Below are positions 26,894 through 35,269 of a DNA stretch of 64,000 nucleotides, piece by piece. Numbering within the stretch: position 1 is the first letter of the stretch; each line of letters starts with the position of its first letter. This stretch comes from Noviherbaspirillum saxi (GTDB lineage: Bacteria > Pseudomonadota > Gammaproteobacteria > Burkholderiales > Burkholderiaceae_D): positions 1,736,001-1,800,000 of the forward strand of contig NZ_QYUO01000001.1 in NCBI RefSeq assembly GCF_003591035.1. Direction: 5' to 3'. The position numbers and the translations under genes were made by a program. A model generated the notes under the pieces. It was given only the letters and a program-made list of their open reading frames with translations. It was not told where the DNA came from and did no database searches.

Positions 26894-28673
26894 AGCCGAT
26901 CGAAAAGTGCAGACGCGGCTCGCGCGTCGTGTGTCCATAGGCGAGATCGATGTTAACCGGTCCTAATGGACTGCGCCAGCGGGCGCCAACGCCAGTACCG
27001 TGCCTGAACCGAAAGTCACCCCAGGAGTCGGCAGCATTGCCCGCGTCATGGAAGAGGGCGGCTCCCCAGTCGGGAGTCAACCGGCGCACCACTTCGGCGC
27101 TCACAATCGCCGTCACCGTTCCGCCGACAATCGCGCCATTCTGTTCGACCCCGAGACTGTTATAGCCATATCCGCGCACGCTCTGATCGCCGCCGGTCCG
27201 GAACAGCAGGTCGGCCGGTACCGTCTGGCGCGTGCCGCCAAACACTTGTCCGGCTTGCGCCCGTACCACAGTGCGCCAGCGCGGCGCCGGTTGTGTGAGC
27301 CAGGTCACCCGCCCCAGCAGACGCCCCAGATTGGTTTCGTTGATCAGGCCGCTCGGCCCAGCTCCCAGTTCTACCGAGGCAACATAACCACGACGCGGCG
27401 TCAGAGGATGATCGAGGCGGCGCCTTGTGTAGACGAAGGTGGCGATCAGCGCCTGACGGTTGTTGACGAAGTCGCCTATGCGCTGGCGATCCGCCAGATA
27501 AGACACGCCCCAGGTCTTTTCATCCACCCGGTTCGGGCTGGAGATGCGTGCGCCCAGCCGCATCTTGTTGACGATTTCGCCGCTGGTGACCGTGCGTTCA
27601 TAGTGAGCGCCGAAAGCGGGCTGCCATCCGTCCAGGCGCCCATCTCGCAATGCAGGCAAATACACATCGCCGCCAAGCAGGCGCGTTTCGCGGTCGATGC
27701 GCAGTTCCGACTCGAGCCGCCAGTCGCGCATCAGGAAATTGCGGTCGAGCCATTTCACCTGCGCCCGCGCCCCGGTATCGGTAGAAAATCCGACGCCGAG
27801 CGAAAGACGCTTGCGCGGATTCTCTGCAAGGTCGACGCGCACCGGGGTATTTTGTGCCTGCGCGGGGTCGACATCGACCGTTGCGAACGCCGAACGAAAA
27901 TACCCGGTCTCTTCCAGCCGCGTCTGCAACTCGTTAAGTTTTTCCTGAGAATAGCGTTCGCCCGGTTTAATCGGGTTGAGTCGATCGATCATTTCGCGTG
28001 AATAGCGCGTCAGTCCCTGTACGTCGAGTTCGCCAAACGTGAATACCGGGCCGGAATCGACTTCCACCGTCAGCGCGGCGCTTCGCTTTTCTGGATCGAT
28101 CCTGGCTTCGCTGAATGCTATCGCTGCCGCGGGGAAATCCCGGTTCAGCAAGTCCTTGAGCAAGTCGTTCTTGGCTTCCGTCCAGCTCTTTTGCGTAAAT
28201 GTTTCGCCCGGGTCGAGCGACCATCGCCGTTTCAGGCGCTCCATGCGGCGGACATCGGCTTCGGCACCGTCGGCAATCGCTCCCTTGAAACGTATCTGTA
28301 CATCGGCGATTCGTGTCGGCAAGCCAGGATCGACTTGCAGCCGCGCTACCGGCGGTGTCATGCGCCGGTCCAGTTCAACCTGTACTTCGGGAGAAAAATA
28401 CCCCTCGGTTGCCAGCAGCGCGCGTACCTGTTCCGGCGATATGTTAACGAGGCGTTCGAGACCGTCATCCGACAATTCGGGATCGCTACGGTGACGCCTC
28501 AATTCCAGATGTTCTTCCAGCAGTTCTCTGAAACGGCCGGCGCCATTGATTTCCACCACGTAGCGGGCGGCTGTTTCGACAGCGTAGCTGTAGTCAGGAC
28601 TGGCTAGCGCCACACCTAATGCACACAGCAGAGCGACTATAGTCCGCGTGGAACGTGCGCTGCGCGACAGCAT
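26883..28673 (-). CDS. tamA: Outer-membrane assembly factor TamA (Omp85 family)
   Basis: The product is about 596 residues. A signal peptide (MLSRSARSTRTIVALLCALG...SYA) is followed by POTRA-type domains, for example VNISPEQVRALLATEGYFSPEVQ and GELDVQGLTRYSREMIDRLNPIKPGE. A C-terminal 16-strand barrel has the Omp85 loop-6 signature RTGGDQSVRGYGYNSLG. The frame is open upstream to 28949, but 28673 gives a clean signal peptide; 28751 is a possible alternative. It forms an operon with tamB through overlapping ends. Confidence 0.9.
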   Translation of the reverse strand: MLSRSARSTRTIVALLCALGVALASPDYSYAVETAARYVVEINGAGRFRELLEEHLELRRHRSDPELSDDGLERLVNISPEQVRALLATEGYFSPEVQVELDRRMTPPVARLQVDPGLPTRIADVQIRFKGAIADGAEADVRRMERLKRRWSLDPGETFTQKSWTEAKNDLLKDLLNRDFPAAAIAFSEARIDPEKRSAALTVEVDSGPVFTFGELDVQGLTRYSREMIDRLNPIKPGERYSQEKLNELQTRLEETGYFRSAFATVDVDPAQAQNTPVRVDLAENPRKRLSLGVGFSTDTGARAQVKWLDRNFLMRDWRLESELRIDRETRLLGGDVYLPALRDGRLDGWQPAFGAHYERTVTSGEIVNKMRLGARISSPNRVDEKTWGVSYLADRQRIGDFVNNRQALIATFVYTRRRLDHPLTPRRGYVASVELGAGPSGLINETNLGRLLGRVTWLTQPAPRWRTVVRAQAGQVFGGTRQTVPADLLFRTGGDQSVRGYGYNSLGVEQNGAIVGGTVTAIVSAEVVRRLTPDWGAALFHDAGNAADSWGDFRFRHGTGVGARWRSPLGPVNIDLAYGHTTREPRLHFSIGYGF

Positions 28674-29113
28674 TGAGAGTGTGCCGGCGTCACTCGTCGC
28701 AACGGCGTGACCGCATGGCCGCAGACCAAAAAAAGCAACCCGAAATGACATCAATAGTGAGATCGACGCATGGGTCGGCGATAGAGTGAAAGTAAAAGGG
28801 AAGGAATCATCGTCATTATTGAGCACGGGCAAAGCATATGCCTTAGGCAAAATCAAACTGACAGGCTGCGTTTCCCGGTACGTGCATGTGCATGTATACG
28901 CATCACACGGTTTCCAGGCACAAGCCATGAATGGAACAATGGGACGCATGGTTTGTCATGTCCGATACACGTCATCTCCCGCCAGCGTACGCAGCTGTCG
29001 GTTGATTTCTTTCACGGCGTTTTGCCGTGCTTTTGTGTAACAGCAACGCAGGCCCTGCCGGTGTCACTATAATGCACGGCGAGCACATGCGTATTATCCA
29101 TCCGGCCGGCCCT

Positions 29114-29530
29114 ATGACCTCGTCTTCACAATGCAATGAAAATTCCCGGCTTCCACATGATCAAATGCGTGTGTTGGTAATCGAGGACAATCAGGATCTT
29201 GCAAAGCTGTTTTGTGACCTGCTTGAAGTCATGGGATGTATCACAAGCGTTGCGTTCAATGCCCGCACTGCGCTCGAGATGGCACGAAACGGTATGCCCG
29301 ACCTGATATTTTGCGATCTGCGCCTCCCGGGCGAAAAGAGCGGCTTCGATGTTGCCGCCGCGCTGAGAGCGGACGCCGGATTTGCCCATATCCCGCTCAT
29401 CGCAGTCACGGGTTTCGACGATTCGATGGGCCACCAGCGCGCAAAGGATGCAGGATTCGACCGCGTCTTTGAAAAGCCGGTTAAATTCGCGCAGATCCAG
29501 GACGTGCTTAACACTTATCGCAAAGGATAG
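29114..29530 (+). CDS. Single-domain response regulator receiver protein
   Basis: The product is about 138 residues, essentially one CheY-like receiver. It has the acidic pair in LVIEDNQDLAKLF, the phosphoryl aspartate in LIFCDLRLPG, a Thr in AVTGFDD and the lysine in FEKPVKF. There is no output domain and no histidine kinase nearby, so it is either a phosphorelay intermediate or an orphan receiver. Several in-frame ATGs exist (29072, 29087, 29114, 29165) without a clear ribosome-binding site, so the start is uncertain. TATAAT at 29068-29073 resembles a -10 box but has no good -35 partner. Confidence 0.8.
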   Translation: MTSSSQCNENSRLPHDQMRVLVIEDNQDLAKLFCDLLEVMGCITSVAFNARTALEMARNGMPDLIFCDLRLPGEKSGFDVAAALRADAGFAHIPLIAVTGFDDSMGHQRAKDAGFDRVFEKPVKFAQIQDVLNTYRKG

Positions 29531-29614
29531 ATAGCCATGCTGATCGGCATCGCATTTCTGTCTTTCATGCGATGGCGAGGCGGGACTTTCATCTGCCGAC
29601 GTGCGGTCGGTCTC

Positions 29615-29791
29615 CTAGTGGGTCACTTGGCAATGGGATACGCATAAAAGCGATGGATTTTTGTGTCAGGCTAGGCCTCGCCGGCCGCACGACAAGCACA
29701 GCAATAGCGGGGCTATCGCGCGCATTGGTAACGATGCATGGCACAAAAAGACGCGCTTTTATGCGTATCCTGTTGCCAAGTGACCCACTAG
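29615..29791. mobile_element. 177-bp MITE-like element with 38-bp terminal inverted repeats
   Basis: The ends 29615-29652 and 29754-29791 are inverted copies matching at 36 of 38 positions, both beginning CTAGTGGGTCACTTGGC when read inward. The similarity continues more weakly inward (matching TTTTTGTG segments). The centre of about 100 bases has no coding capacity. Long terminal inverted repeats around a short non-coding core, with CTAG at both tips, suggest a non-autonomous transposable element. It could also act as a strong hairpin between the convergent receiver and selD genes. Confidence 0.65.
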
Positions 29792-29798
29792 TGCTGCG

Positions 29799-30857
29799 TC
29801 AGCCCTGCACCTCAACACGTGCAGGGCCCTCGGCCACCTCGCCAATGACCTTCGCCTGGGCAAAGCCTTCACGGTGAAATAGGGCAAGCACATCCTCAAC
29901 CGACTCGGGAGCACACGAAACAAGCAAACCGCCCGAAGTCTGCGGATCGGTCAGCAACGCTTTCTGCGTAGGCGTAATCGCGTCCGCGAGCACCACGTCC
30001 TGACCGTAACCGGCCCAGTTGCGAGCTGATGCGCCTGTGACAAAACCCTGTTGCGCAAGTTGTTCGACGCCTGGCAACAAGGGAACGTCCGACATGCGCA
30101 GGCGTACACTCATCCCTGCGCCGCGGGCAATTTCCAGCGCATGGCCCAGCAGGCCGAACCCGGTGACATCGGTCAGCGCATGCACGCCGTTCAAATCCGA
30201 TAAAGCCTTGCCCGGCTTGTTCAGCCTGGTCGTGTTCTCGATCATTGCGCGATAACCGGCCTCGTCCAGCGCCTCTTTCTTCAAGGCCGCCGACAGTACG
30301 CCGACACCAAGCGGTTTGCCCAGGACAAGCTTGTCGCCGGCCCTGGCGTCGGCATTGCGCTTGATCTTCGATGGATGCACCAGGCCCATGACCACCAGGC
30401 CATAGATGGGCTCGACCGAATCGATGGTGTGGCCGCCGGCTATGGGGATACCCGCTTCCGCACAGATCGATTCCCCACCTTGAATAATGCGCCCGATCAC
30501 ATCGACCGGTAGCTGGTTGATCGGCATGGCAACCAGGGCCAGTGCCATGATCGGCGTACCGCCCATCGCATACACATCGGAAATGGCATTGGTTGCCGCG
30601 ATCCGGCCAAAGTCATACGGATCGTCGACGATAGGCATGAAAAAATCGGTGGTCGCTATTAGCGCCTGCTCGTCGTTCAGCTTGTACACCGCTGCATCGT
30701 CGGCGGTTTCTATGCCGACCATCAGCTCCTTGGGAACCGGAAACCCCGTTGACTTTTTCAGGATATCGGCCAGCACGCCGGGGGCAATCTTGCAGCCGCA
30801 GCCACCGCCATGCGAAAAGGAAGTCAGCCTGATAGGGGGATCGGTATGGGTGGTCAT
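29799..30857 (-). CDS. selD: Selenide, water dikinase (selenophosphate synthetase)
   Basis: The 352-residue enzyme makes selenophosphate from selenide and ATP. The N-terminal glycine-rich loop SHGGGCGCKI carries the catalytic Cys (a Cys, not Sec, form) and conserved Lys, and the metal/ATP site is in TADDAAVYKL and TTDFFMPIVDDPYDFGRIAA. The start at 30857 (MTTHTDPP) is favoured over the long upstream frame. It is divergent from mnmH, the enzyme that consumes selenophosphate for tRNA modification. No selA or selB is in this window. Confidence 0.95.
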   Translation of the reverse strand: MTTHTDPPIRLTSFSHGGGCGCKIAPGVLADILKKSTGFPVPKELMVGIETADDAAVYKLNDEQALIATTDFFMPIVDDPYDFGRIAATNAISDVYAMGGTPIMALALVAMPINQLPVDVIGRIIQGGESICAEAGIPIAGGHTIDSVEPIYGLVVMGLVHPSKIKRNADARAGDKLVLGKPLGVGVLSAALKKEALDEAGYRAMIENTTRLNKPGKALSDLNGVHALTDVTGFGLLGHALEIARGAGMSVRLRMSDVPLLPGVEQLAQQGFVTGASARNWAGYGQDVVLADAITPTQKALLTDPQTSGGLLVSCAPESVEDVLALFHREGFAQAKVIGEVAEGPARVEVQG

Positions 30858-30986
30858 TGTGTCGTCGTAAGCGTTGGATTCCTGGAGGCCTGACAGGATT
30901 TTCGCAGCGTCAGGCAGAGCCGCGATTATCGCCCAAGCGCGCCCGCTCTGCTGAAGCCGGGCAGCCAAAGGCCTTACAATGCCGTC

Positions 30987-32021
30987 ATGTACGATTTCAA
31001 ATCATATGACCTGATCATTGACGCGCGCAGCCCGCGCGAATTCAACGAAGATCACATCCCCGGCGCCGTCAATCTGCCGGTCGTCGACAATGCCGAGTTC
31101 GCCGAAGTCGGTACGCTGCACCGCACCGATCCGCTTGCCGCCTACCAACTCGGTGCGCGCTATTCGCTGCGCAATATCGCGCGCCATATCGAAACCCATC
31201 TGTCCGGCGTCGAGCCCAAAAGCCGCATCCTGGTTTACTGTTTCCGTGGAGGCAAGCGCAGCAAGGTCTGGCAAGACGTGCTGGAAACGATCGGCTACCG
31301 CGTCGAGCGCGTGAAGGGCGGGTGGAAAGCATACCGGCGCTGGGTAAATGAACAACTGTTGGTTGTGCCCGCCAATTTCCGCTATATCGTCGTCTCCGGT
31401 CCGACCGGATGCGGCAAGACGCGACTGTTGTCGGCTTTGCAGGACACCGGGGCGCAAGTGCTCGATCTGGAGGGACTTGCGGCGCATCGAGGATCGATCA
31501 TCGGGGCGGTACCGGGCAAGCTGCAACCGACGCAAAAGCTGTTCGATAGCCGTCTGCTGGAACGGCTGTCCGGTTTCGATCCGGCGCGTCCGGTCTGGCT
31601 GGAGTCGGAGAGCAAGAAAATCGGTCAGGTGCAGTTGCCCGAGGCCTTGCTGGCTGAAATGCGCAAGGGACAGACGCTTGCAGTCGATGCTCCCATGCCG
31701 CAAAGAGTGCAACTCTTGCGCGAGGATTACCATCATTTCGAACAGGATCCCGCCGCGTTGATCGAGCGACTGAAGAATCTGCGTCCTTTGATCGGCGGTG
31801 AAGAATTCGAACAGTGGGAAGCGCTGGCGGCCGCGCGCATGGTGCCGGAACTGTTCGAACGCCTGATGCGGAATCACTATGACCCGACTTACCGACGTTC
31901 GATTCTTCGCAACTATCCGGAAATCGATGCCTCTCCCAGCGTTTCCTTGCAGGACCTGTCCTCTTCCGGCCTGCTTCCGGTTGCACAGGAACTGCGCGAG
32001 CGCTTCGATCGATCGGAGTGA
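30987..32021 (+). CDS. mnmH: tRNA 2-selenouridine synthase
   Basis: The 344-residue protein replaces sulfur with selenium at wobble uridine 34 of some tRNAs using selenophosphate. An N-terminal rhodanese domain (about 1-120) has its catalytic cysteine in LVYCFRGGKRS. The C-terminal domain has a P-loop GPTGCGKTRLL near residue 136, needed for the geranyl-dependent step known in this family. It lies 129 bases from the divergent selD, with which it forms a minimal selenium-use module. Confidence 0.94.
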   Translation: MYDFKSYDLIIDARSPREFNEDHIPGAVNLPVVDNAEFAEVGTLHRTDPLAAYQLGARYSLRNIARHIETHLSGVEPKSRILVYCFRGGKRSKVWQDVLETIGYRVERVKGGWKAYRRWVNEQLLVVPANFRYIVVSGPTGCGKTRLLSALQDTGAQVLDLEGLAAHRGSIIGAVPGKLQPTQKLFDSRLLERLSGFDPARPVWLESESKKIGQVQLPEALLAEMRKGQTLAVDAPMPQRVQLLREDYHHFEQDPAALIERLKNLRPLIGGEEFEQWEALAAARMVPELFERLMRNHYDPTYRRSILRNYPEIDASPSVSLQDLSSSGLLPVAQELRERFDRSE

Positions 32022-32270
32022 GGCCGGGCATTGAGAAGGCCAATCTACATTTTCAATATCGGGCAGCCATCCTACAACCCTTAATAGGAGCTGCCGGTCA
32101 AACATGAGTGGAAAAGGTCCGCTTCAGACTTAATTTTGCTTGAGCGTTTTTTCAGCGATAAAGAGTCTAAATCCGCTAAATTAGGTTTTGTTACAATTGT
32201 TTTCATGGAGAGTACAATATCGGTCCCTTAACAACAGGAACTGACGGGACAACCGTGTCGTTCTGTAAGA

Positions 32271-33596
32271 GTGGATATATTAATTATCCTTGGACTCATT
32301 CTCCTCAATGGTGTTTTTGCGATGTCCGAGCTGGCCCTCGTTTCATCGAAACGCATTCGGCTACAAAACCTTTCTGACAATGGCAGTCGGGGCGCAAGAG
32401 CAGCGCTACAACTGGCTGACCATCCAAGCCGCTTCCTTTCTACAGTACAAGTCGGTATTACCCTGATCGGCATCTTTAATGGTGCCTTTGGCGAAGCCTC
32501 ACTCGTCGCGCGCCTGGCACCGCAAATCGCAAGTGTTGCGATGCTTGCCGACTACGCCAGAGAGATTGCCCTTGGCATCGTTGTCATCGGAATTACCTTT
32601 GCGTCCATCGTTCTCGGTGAACTGGTTCCGAAACGAATTGCAATGCAATACCCTGAAACAGTAGCGACCATGATTGCCGCTCCTATGCAGTGGCTGTCAC
32701 GCATGGTGTCGCCCTTCGTCAAAATCCTGACAGTAACGACCGACGCCATCATGCGCTTGCTCGGATTGCATCAGCCGAAGGATATGTCGATGACGGAAGA
32801 AGAGATCGCCGGCATGATCCGCGAAGGTACGGATGCAGGCGTGTTTGAACGCACCGAGCATGACATCGTTACCCGTGCCTTGCGCCTGGATGACCAACGT
32901 CTTGGCGCGTTGATGACGCCACGCACGGATATCGAGTTCATCGACTTGAACGATACCCTCGAACAAACCTTGGCGAAGATTGCCGACAGCCCCTTCAGCC
33001 GATTACCTGTTTGTCGTGGCGACCGCTCCAATGTCGTCGGGATTGTCCATGCGGGCGACCTCTTTGAACAAGCAATTCGCGGAAAATCTATTTCCAGCGT
33101 TGATATTGAGAAGGCGGTAAAACCAGCGCTTTACGTACCGGAGTCGATCAGTGCGATGGACCTGCTGGAAACACTGAAGAAGAACCGCGCCGAGCTGGCC
33201 CTCGTTATTGACGAATACGGGGAAATCGAAGGCATGGTCACGTTAAGTGACGTGATGGGCGCGCTTGTAGGCGATGTATCGGTAGTCGATGATGAAGCGC
33301 ATGAAGCCGATGCCGTGCAGCGTGAGGACGGATCTTGGCTCATCGATGGCGGCGTCTCGCTCGACCGCTTCCGTGACTTGTTTGACACCGACCTTCGGTT
33401 CCCCGAGGAAACTGCTGGCACGTATCACACGTTGGCTGGTTTCGTACTTACCCAACTGGGTCGTATCCCGAGTGTTTCGGAGCATTTTGAATGGGGCGGC
33501 TATCGGTTCGAGGTCATGGATATGGATCGGCACCGAATCGACCGATTGCTTGTCTTTAAGAAAGAAGCGCCCGATACACCGAGCGCGGAACAGTAG
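32271..33596 (+). CDS. CNNM/CorC (HlyC) family membrane protein with CBS domains
   Basis: The 441-residue protein begins with a DUF21/CNNM transmembrane domain (three to four segments, about 1-150, including ILIILGLILLNGVFAMSELALV and IVLGELVPKRIA). Two CBS domains follow (about 205-330, with RTDIEFIDL and VIDEYGEIEGMVTLSDVMGALVGDV), then a C-terminal CorC_HlyC domain. The family is linked to magnesium or cobalt efflux and sensitivity; the hemolysin name is historical. Translation seems to begin at GTG 32271. No strong Shine-Dalgarno site is visible. Confidence 0.88.
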   Translation: MDILIILGLILLNGVFAMSELALVSSKRIRLQNLSDNGSRGARAALQLADHPSRFLSTVQVGITLIGIFNGAFGEASLVARLAPQIASVAMLADYAREIALGIVVIGITFASIVLGELVPKRIAMQYPETVATMIAAPMQWLSRMVSPFVKILTVTTDAIMRLLGLHQPKDMSMTEEEIAGMIREGTDAGVFERTEHDIVTRALRLDDQRLGALMTPRTDIEFIDLNDTLEQTLAKIADSPFSRLPVCRGDRSNVVGIVHAGDLFEQAIRGKSISSVDIEKAVKPALYVPESISAMDLLETLKKNRAELALVIDEYGEIEGMVTLSDVMGALVGDVSVVDDEAHEADAVQREDGSWLIDGGVSLDRFRDLFDTDLRFPEETAGTYHTLAGFVLTQLGRIPSVSEHFEWGGYRFEVMDMDRHRIDRLLVFKKEAPDTPSAEQ

Positions 33597-33777
33597 TTTC
33601 CATGTATGTATGGGAACGAACGGGGGCAAAGACAAGACAGTCTTGGCTCCGTTTCGGTTAGATGCGAACACCAAATGTCGAACAATCGATACCCCAGCGC
33701 TGGCTCATCACCGCGCATGTCGAGTCGATGGCGGTATTTGAGCTTGCATCGTAGCCAAGGTACACAGATCACCAAAC

Positions 33778-33806
33778 AAAAAAGCCGACCCGTGAGTCGG
33801 CTTTTT
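33778..33806. terminator. Bidirectional Rho-independent terminator
   Basis: AAAAAGCCGAC (33779-33789) pairs with GTCGGCTTTTT (33796-33806) around a 6-base loop. The stem is flanked by A and T runs, so it can serve the leftward BI-1 gene and the rightward CNNM gene. Confidence 0.88.
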
Positions 33807-33827
33807 AGCATCGGATGCACTGCGTCC

Positions 33828-34517
33828 TTAGTCGCGCTCACCGCCGGCGATGCCCAATAGCTGCAGCAGGCTGCTGAAGACGTTGTAGACACTCAGGTAA
33901 ATCGCGAGCGTGGCCGTAATGTAATTGGTTTCGCCGCCGTTCACGACGCGCTGTACGTCATACAAAATGAATGCAGAGAAAACTGCAATCACCAGCACCA
34001 GGATTGTCAGGTGGAGTGCCGGTATTTGCAAAAAGATATTGGCAACAATCGCAAGCAGCAGTACCAGCGCGCCGGCGAACAGCCATTTGCCCATTCCGGA
34101 AAAGTCACGCTTGGAAACGGTGGCGACACTTGCCATCACGGCGAAAATGGCCGCGGTGCCGCCAAAGGCGCCCATGATGAGGCTCGCGCCATTCGAGTAA
34201 CCCAGGATGTGGCCGATCAAGCGCGACAACATCAGGCCCATGAAAAACGTGAAGCCAAGCAGGATGGCGACTCCCAGCCCGGAATCCTTCGTCTTTTCAA
34301 TGGCATAGAAGAATCCAAACGCAATCGCGAGAAATAGCATCAGGCCGATAAACGGGCTGCCGGGAAGGAAGGAAAAGCCGAATTGCACGCCGACCCATGC
34401 GCCGAGCACGGTGGGAATCATCGAGATGGCGAGCAGCCAGTATGTGTTCCGCAGCACACGATTGCGCGCCACAAGCACTTCACTCGACGGGGTGTATGTC
34501 TGCAGGTTCGGATTCAT
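33828..34517 (-). CDS. Bax inhibitor-1/YccA family inner-membrane protein
   Basis: The 229-residue protein has about seven hydrophobic segments and the BI-1 family features FGGTAAIFAVMASVATVSKRDFSGMGKWL and AFILYDVQRVVNGGETNYITATLAIYLSVYNVFSSLLQLLG. E. coli YccA of this family modulates the FtsH protease. An FtsH-like protease gene lies about 750 bases upstream on the same strand, which makes a functional link possible. A strong terminator follows the stop. Confidence 0.9.
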   Translation of the reverse strand: MNPNLQTYTPSSEVLVARNRVLRNTYWLLAISMIPTVLGAWVGVQFGFSFLPGSPFIGLMLFLAIAFGFFYAIEKTKDSGLGVAILLGFTFFMGLMLSRLIGHILGYSNGASLIMGAFGGTAAIFAVMASVATVSKRDFSGMGKWLFAGALVLLLAIVANIFLQIPALHLTILVLVIAVFSAFILYDVQRVVNGGETNYITATLAIYLSVYNVFSSLLQLLGIAGGERD

Positions 34518-35269
34518 ATCGCCTCCATAGGAACGATTATGTCGTTACAAAAGCATAACACGAATAGGATTCCAGTCTTGGGCTGACGTTCTGCCCTATT
34601 GCCGCCAAATGTGCAATTCGGTCGGCCCCCGCATGTTGCGCCCCATTATCATTACCAGTGTCATGCCCGCCATCATTGCGTTCAGCGCGGAGCAGCCGTG
34701 CATTTGCTCATTCTTCGCAGCCGCAGCGCATTCGCAACTACCGAGACTGAACAGTTCAATTCATGACAAATCGCACAAGCGTAGGGGTTCCTTCTGGTCT
34801 GGTATCGCAGACGTCCGGAGTTGCCATGTTACTCCGGAAGAGCAATAAGCACTGAGCCGCCGAATAGCTTCATCAGGAAAGTCGAATGTGTGTTTGGACC
34901 GGCTCCGATCCGCGATCGCAGCTACTAAGGAATGGCTGCGTTTCGCTGTCAAACGGACGTTGAGGATCCCTGATCGACCGGCGGCAATGGGTCGGACTTT
35001 CGCATTCAATAATCGGAATTGAACGGCCGCTTTCTCGTCTATAACAGCCACTGTTCACGATTACCCATCCCGATAATCCCAGCAATCTCTGCGCCGTCCA
35101 AATGAGACTCGGCACCACAGAGAAATTAACTTTTTGACAGGCCTGAGCTACGCTCAGGTGGCCGGATTGATGTATTCATAGACCAGTAATCGAAGAATTC
35201 AGTCTGCATAATGAAAAAACCCCGTCGCGCTGGACGGGGTTTTTGTTGTCTTCGATGCAATAGCTCCGA
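34518..35269. other. 752-bp non-coding region, apparently decayed or repetitive DNA
   Basis: I see no supportable gene. The reverse strand has an open frame of 96 codons (34761-35051) without a ribosome-binding site or family. Short GC-rich words such as CAATGGGTCGG and GGCCGCTTTC, around 34980-35040, remind me of intergenic sequences that recur in proteobacterial genomes; I cannot verify this. A 7-bp hairpin lies at 35142-35158, and the terminator of the FtsH-like gene at 35215-35244. Confidence 0.4.
35215..35244 (-). terminator. Rho-independent terminator of the FtsH-like gene
   Basis: AAAAACCCCGTC (35215-35226) pairs with GACGGGGTTTTT (35233-35244). Read on the reverse strand it ends in a U tract, 26 bases after the stop codon. 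Confidence 0.9.

Noticed and set aside
29068..29073. TATAAT as a promoter for the receiver gene
   Set aside because: No -35 element is found 16-18 bases upstream, so I did not list it as a promoter.
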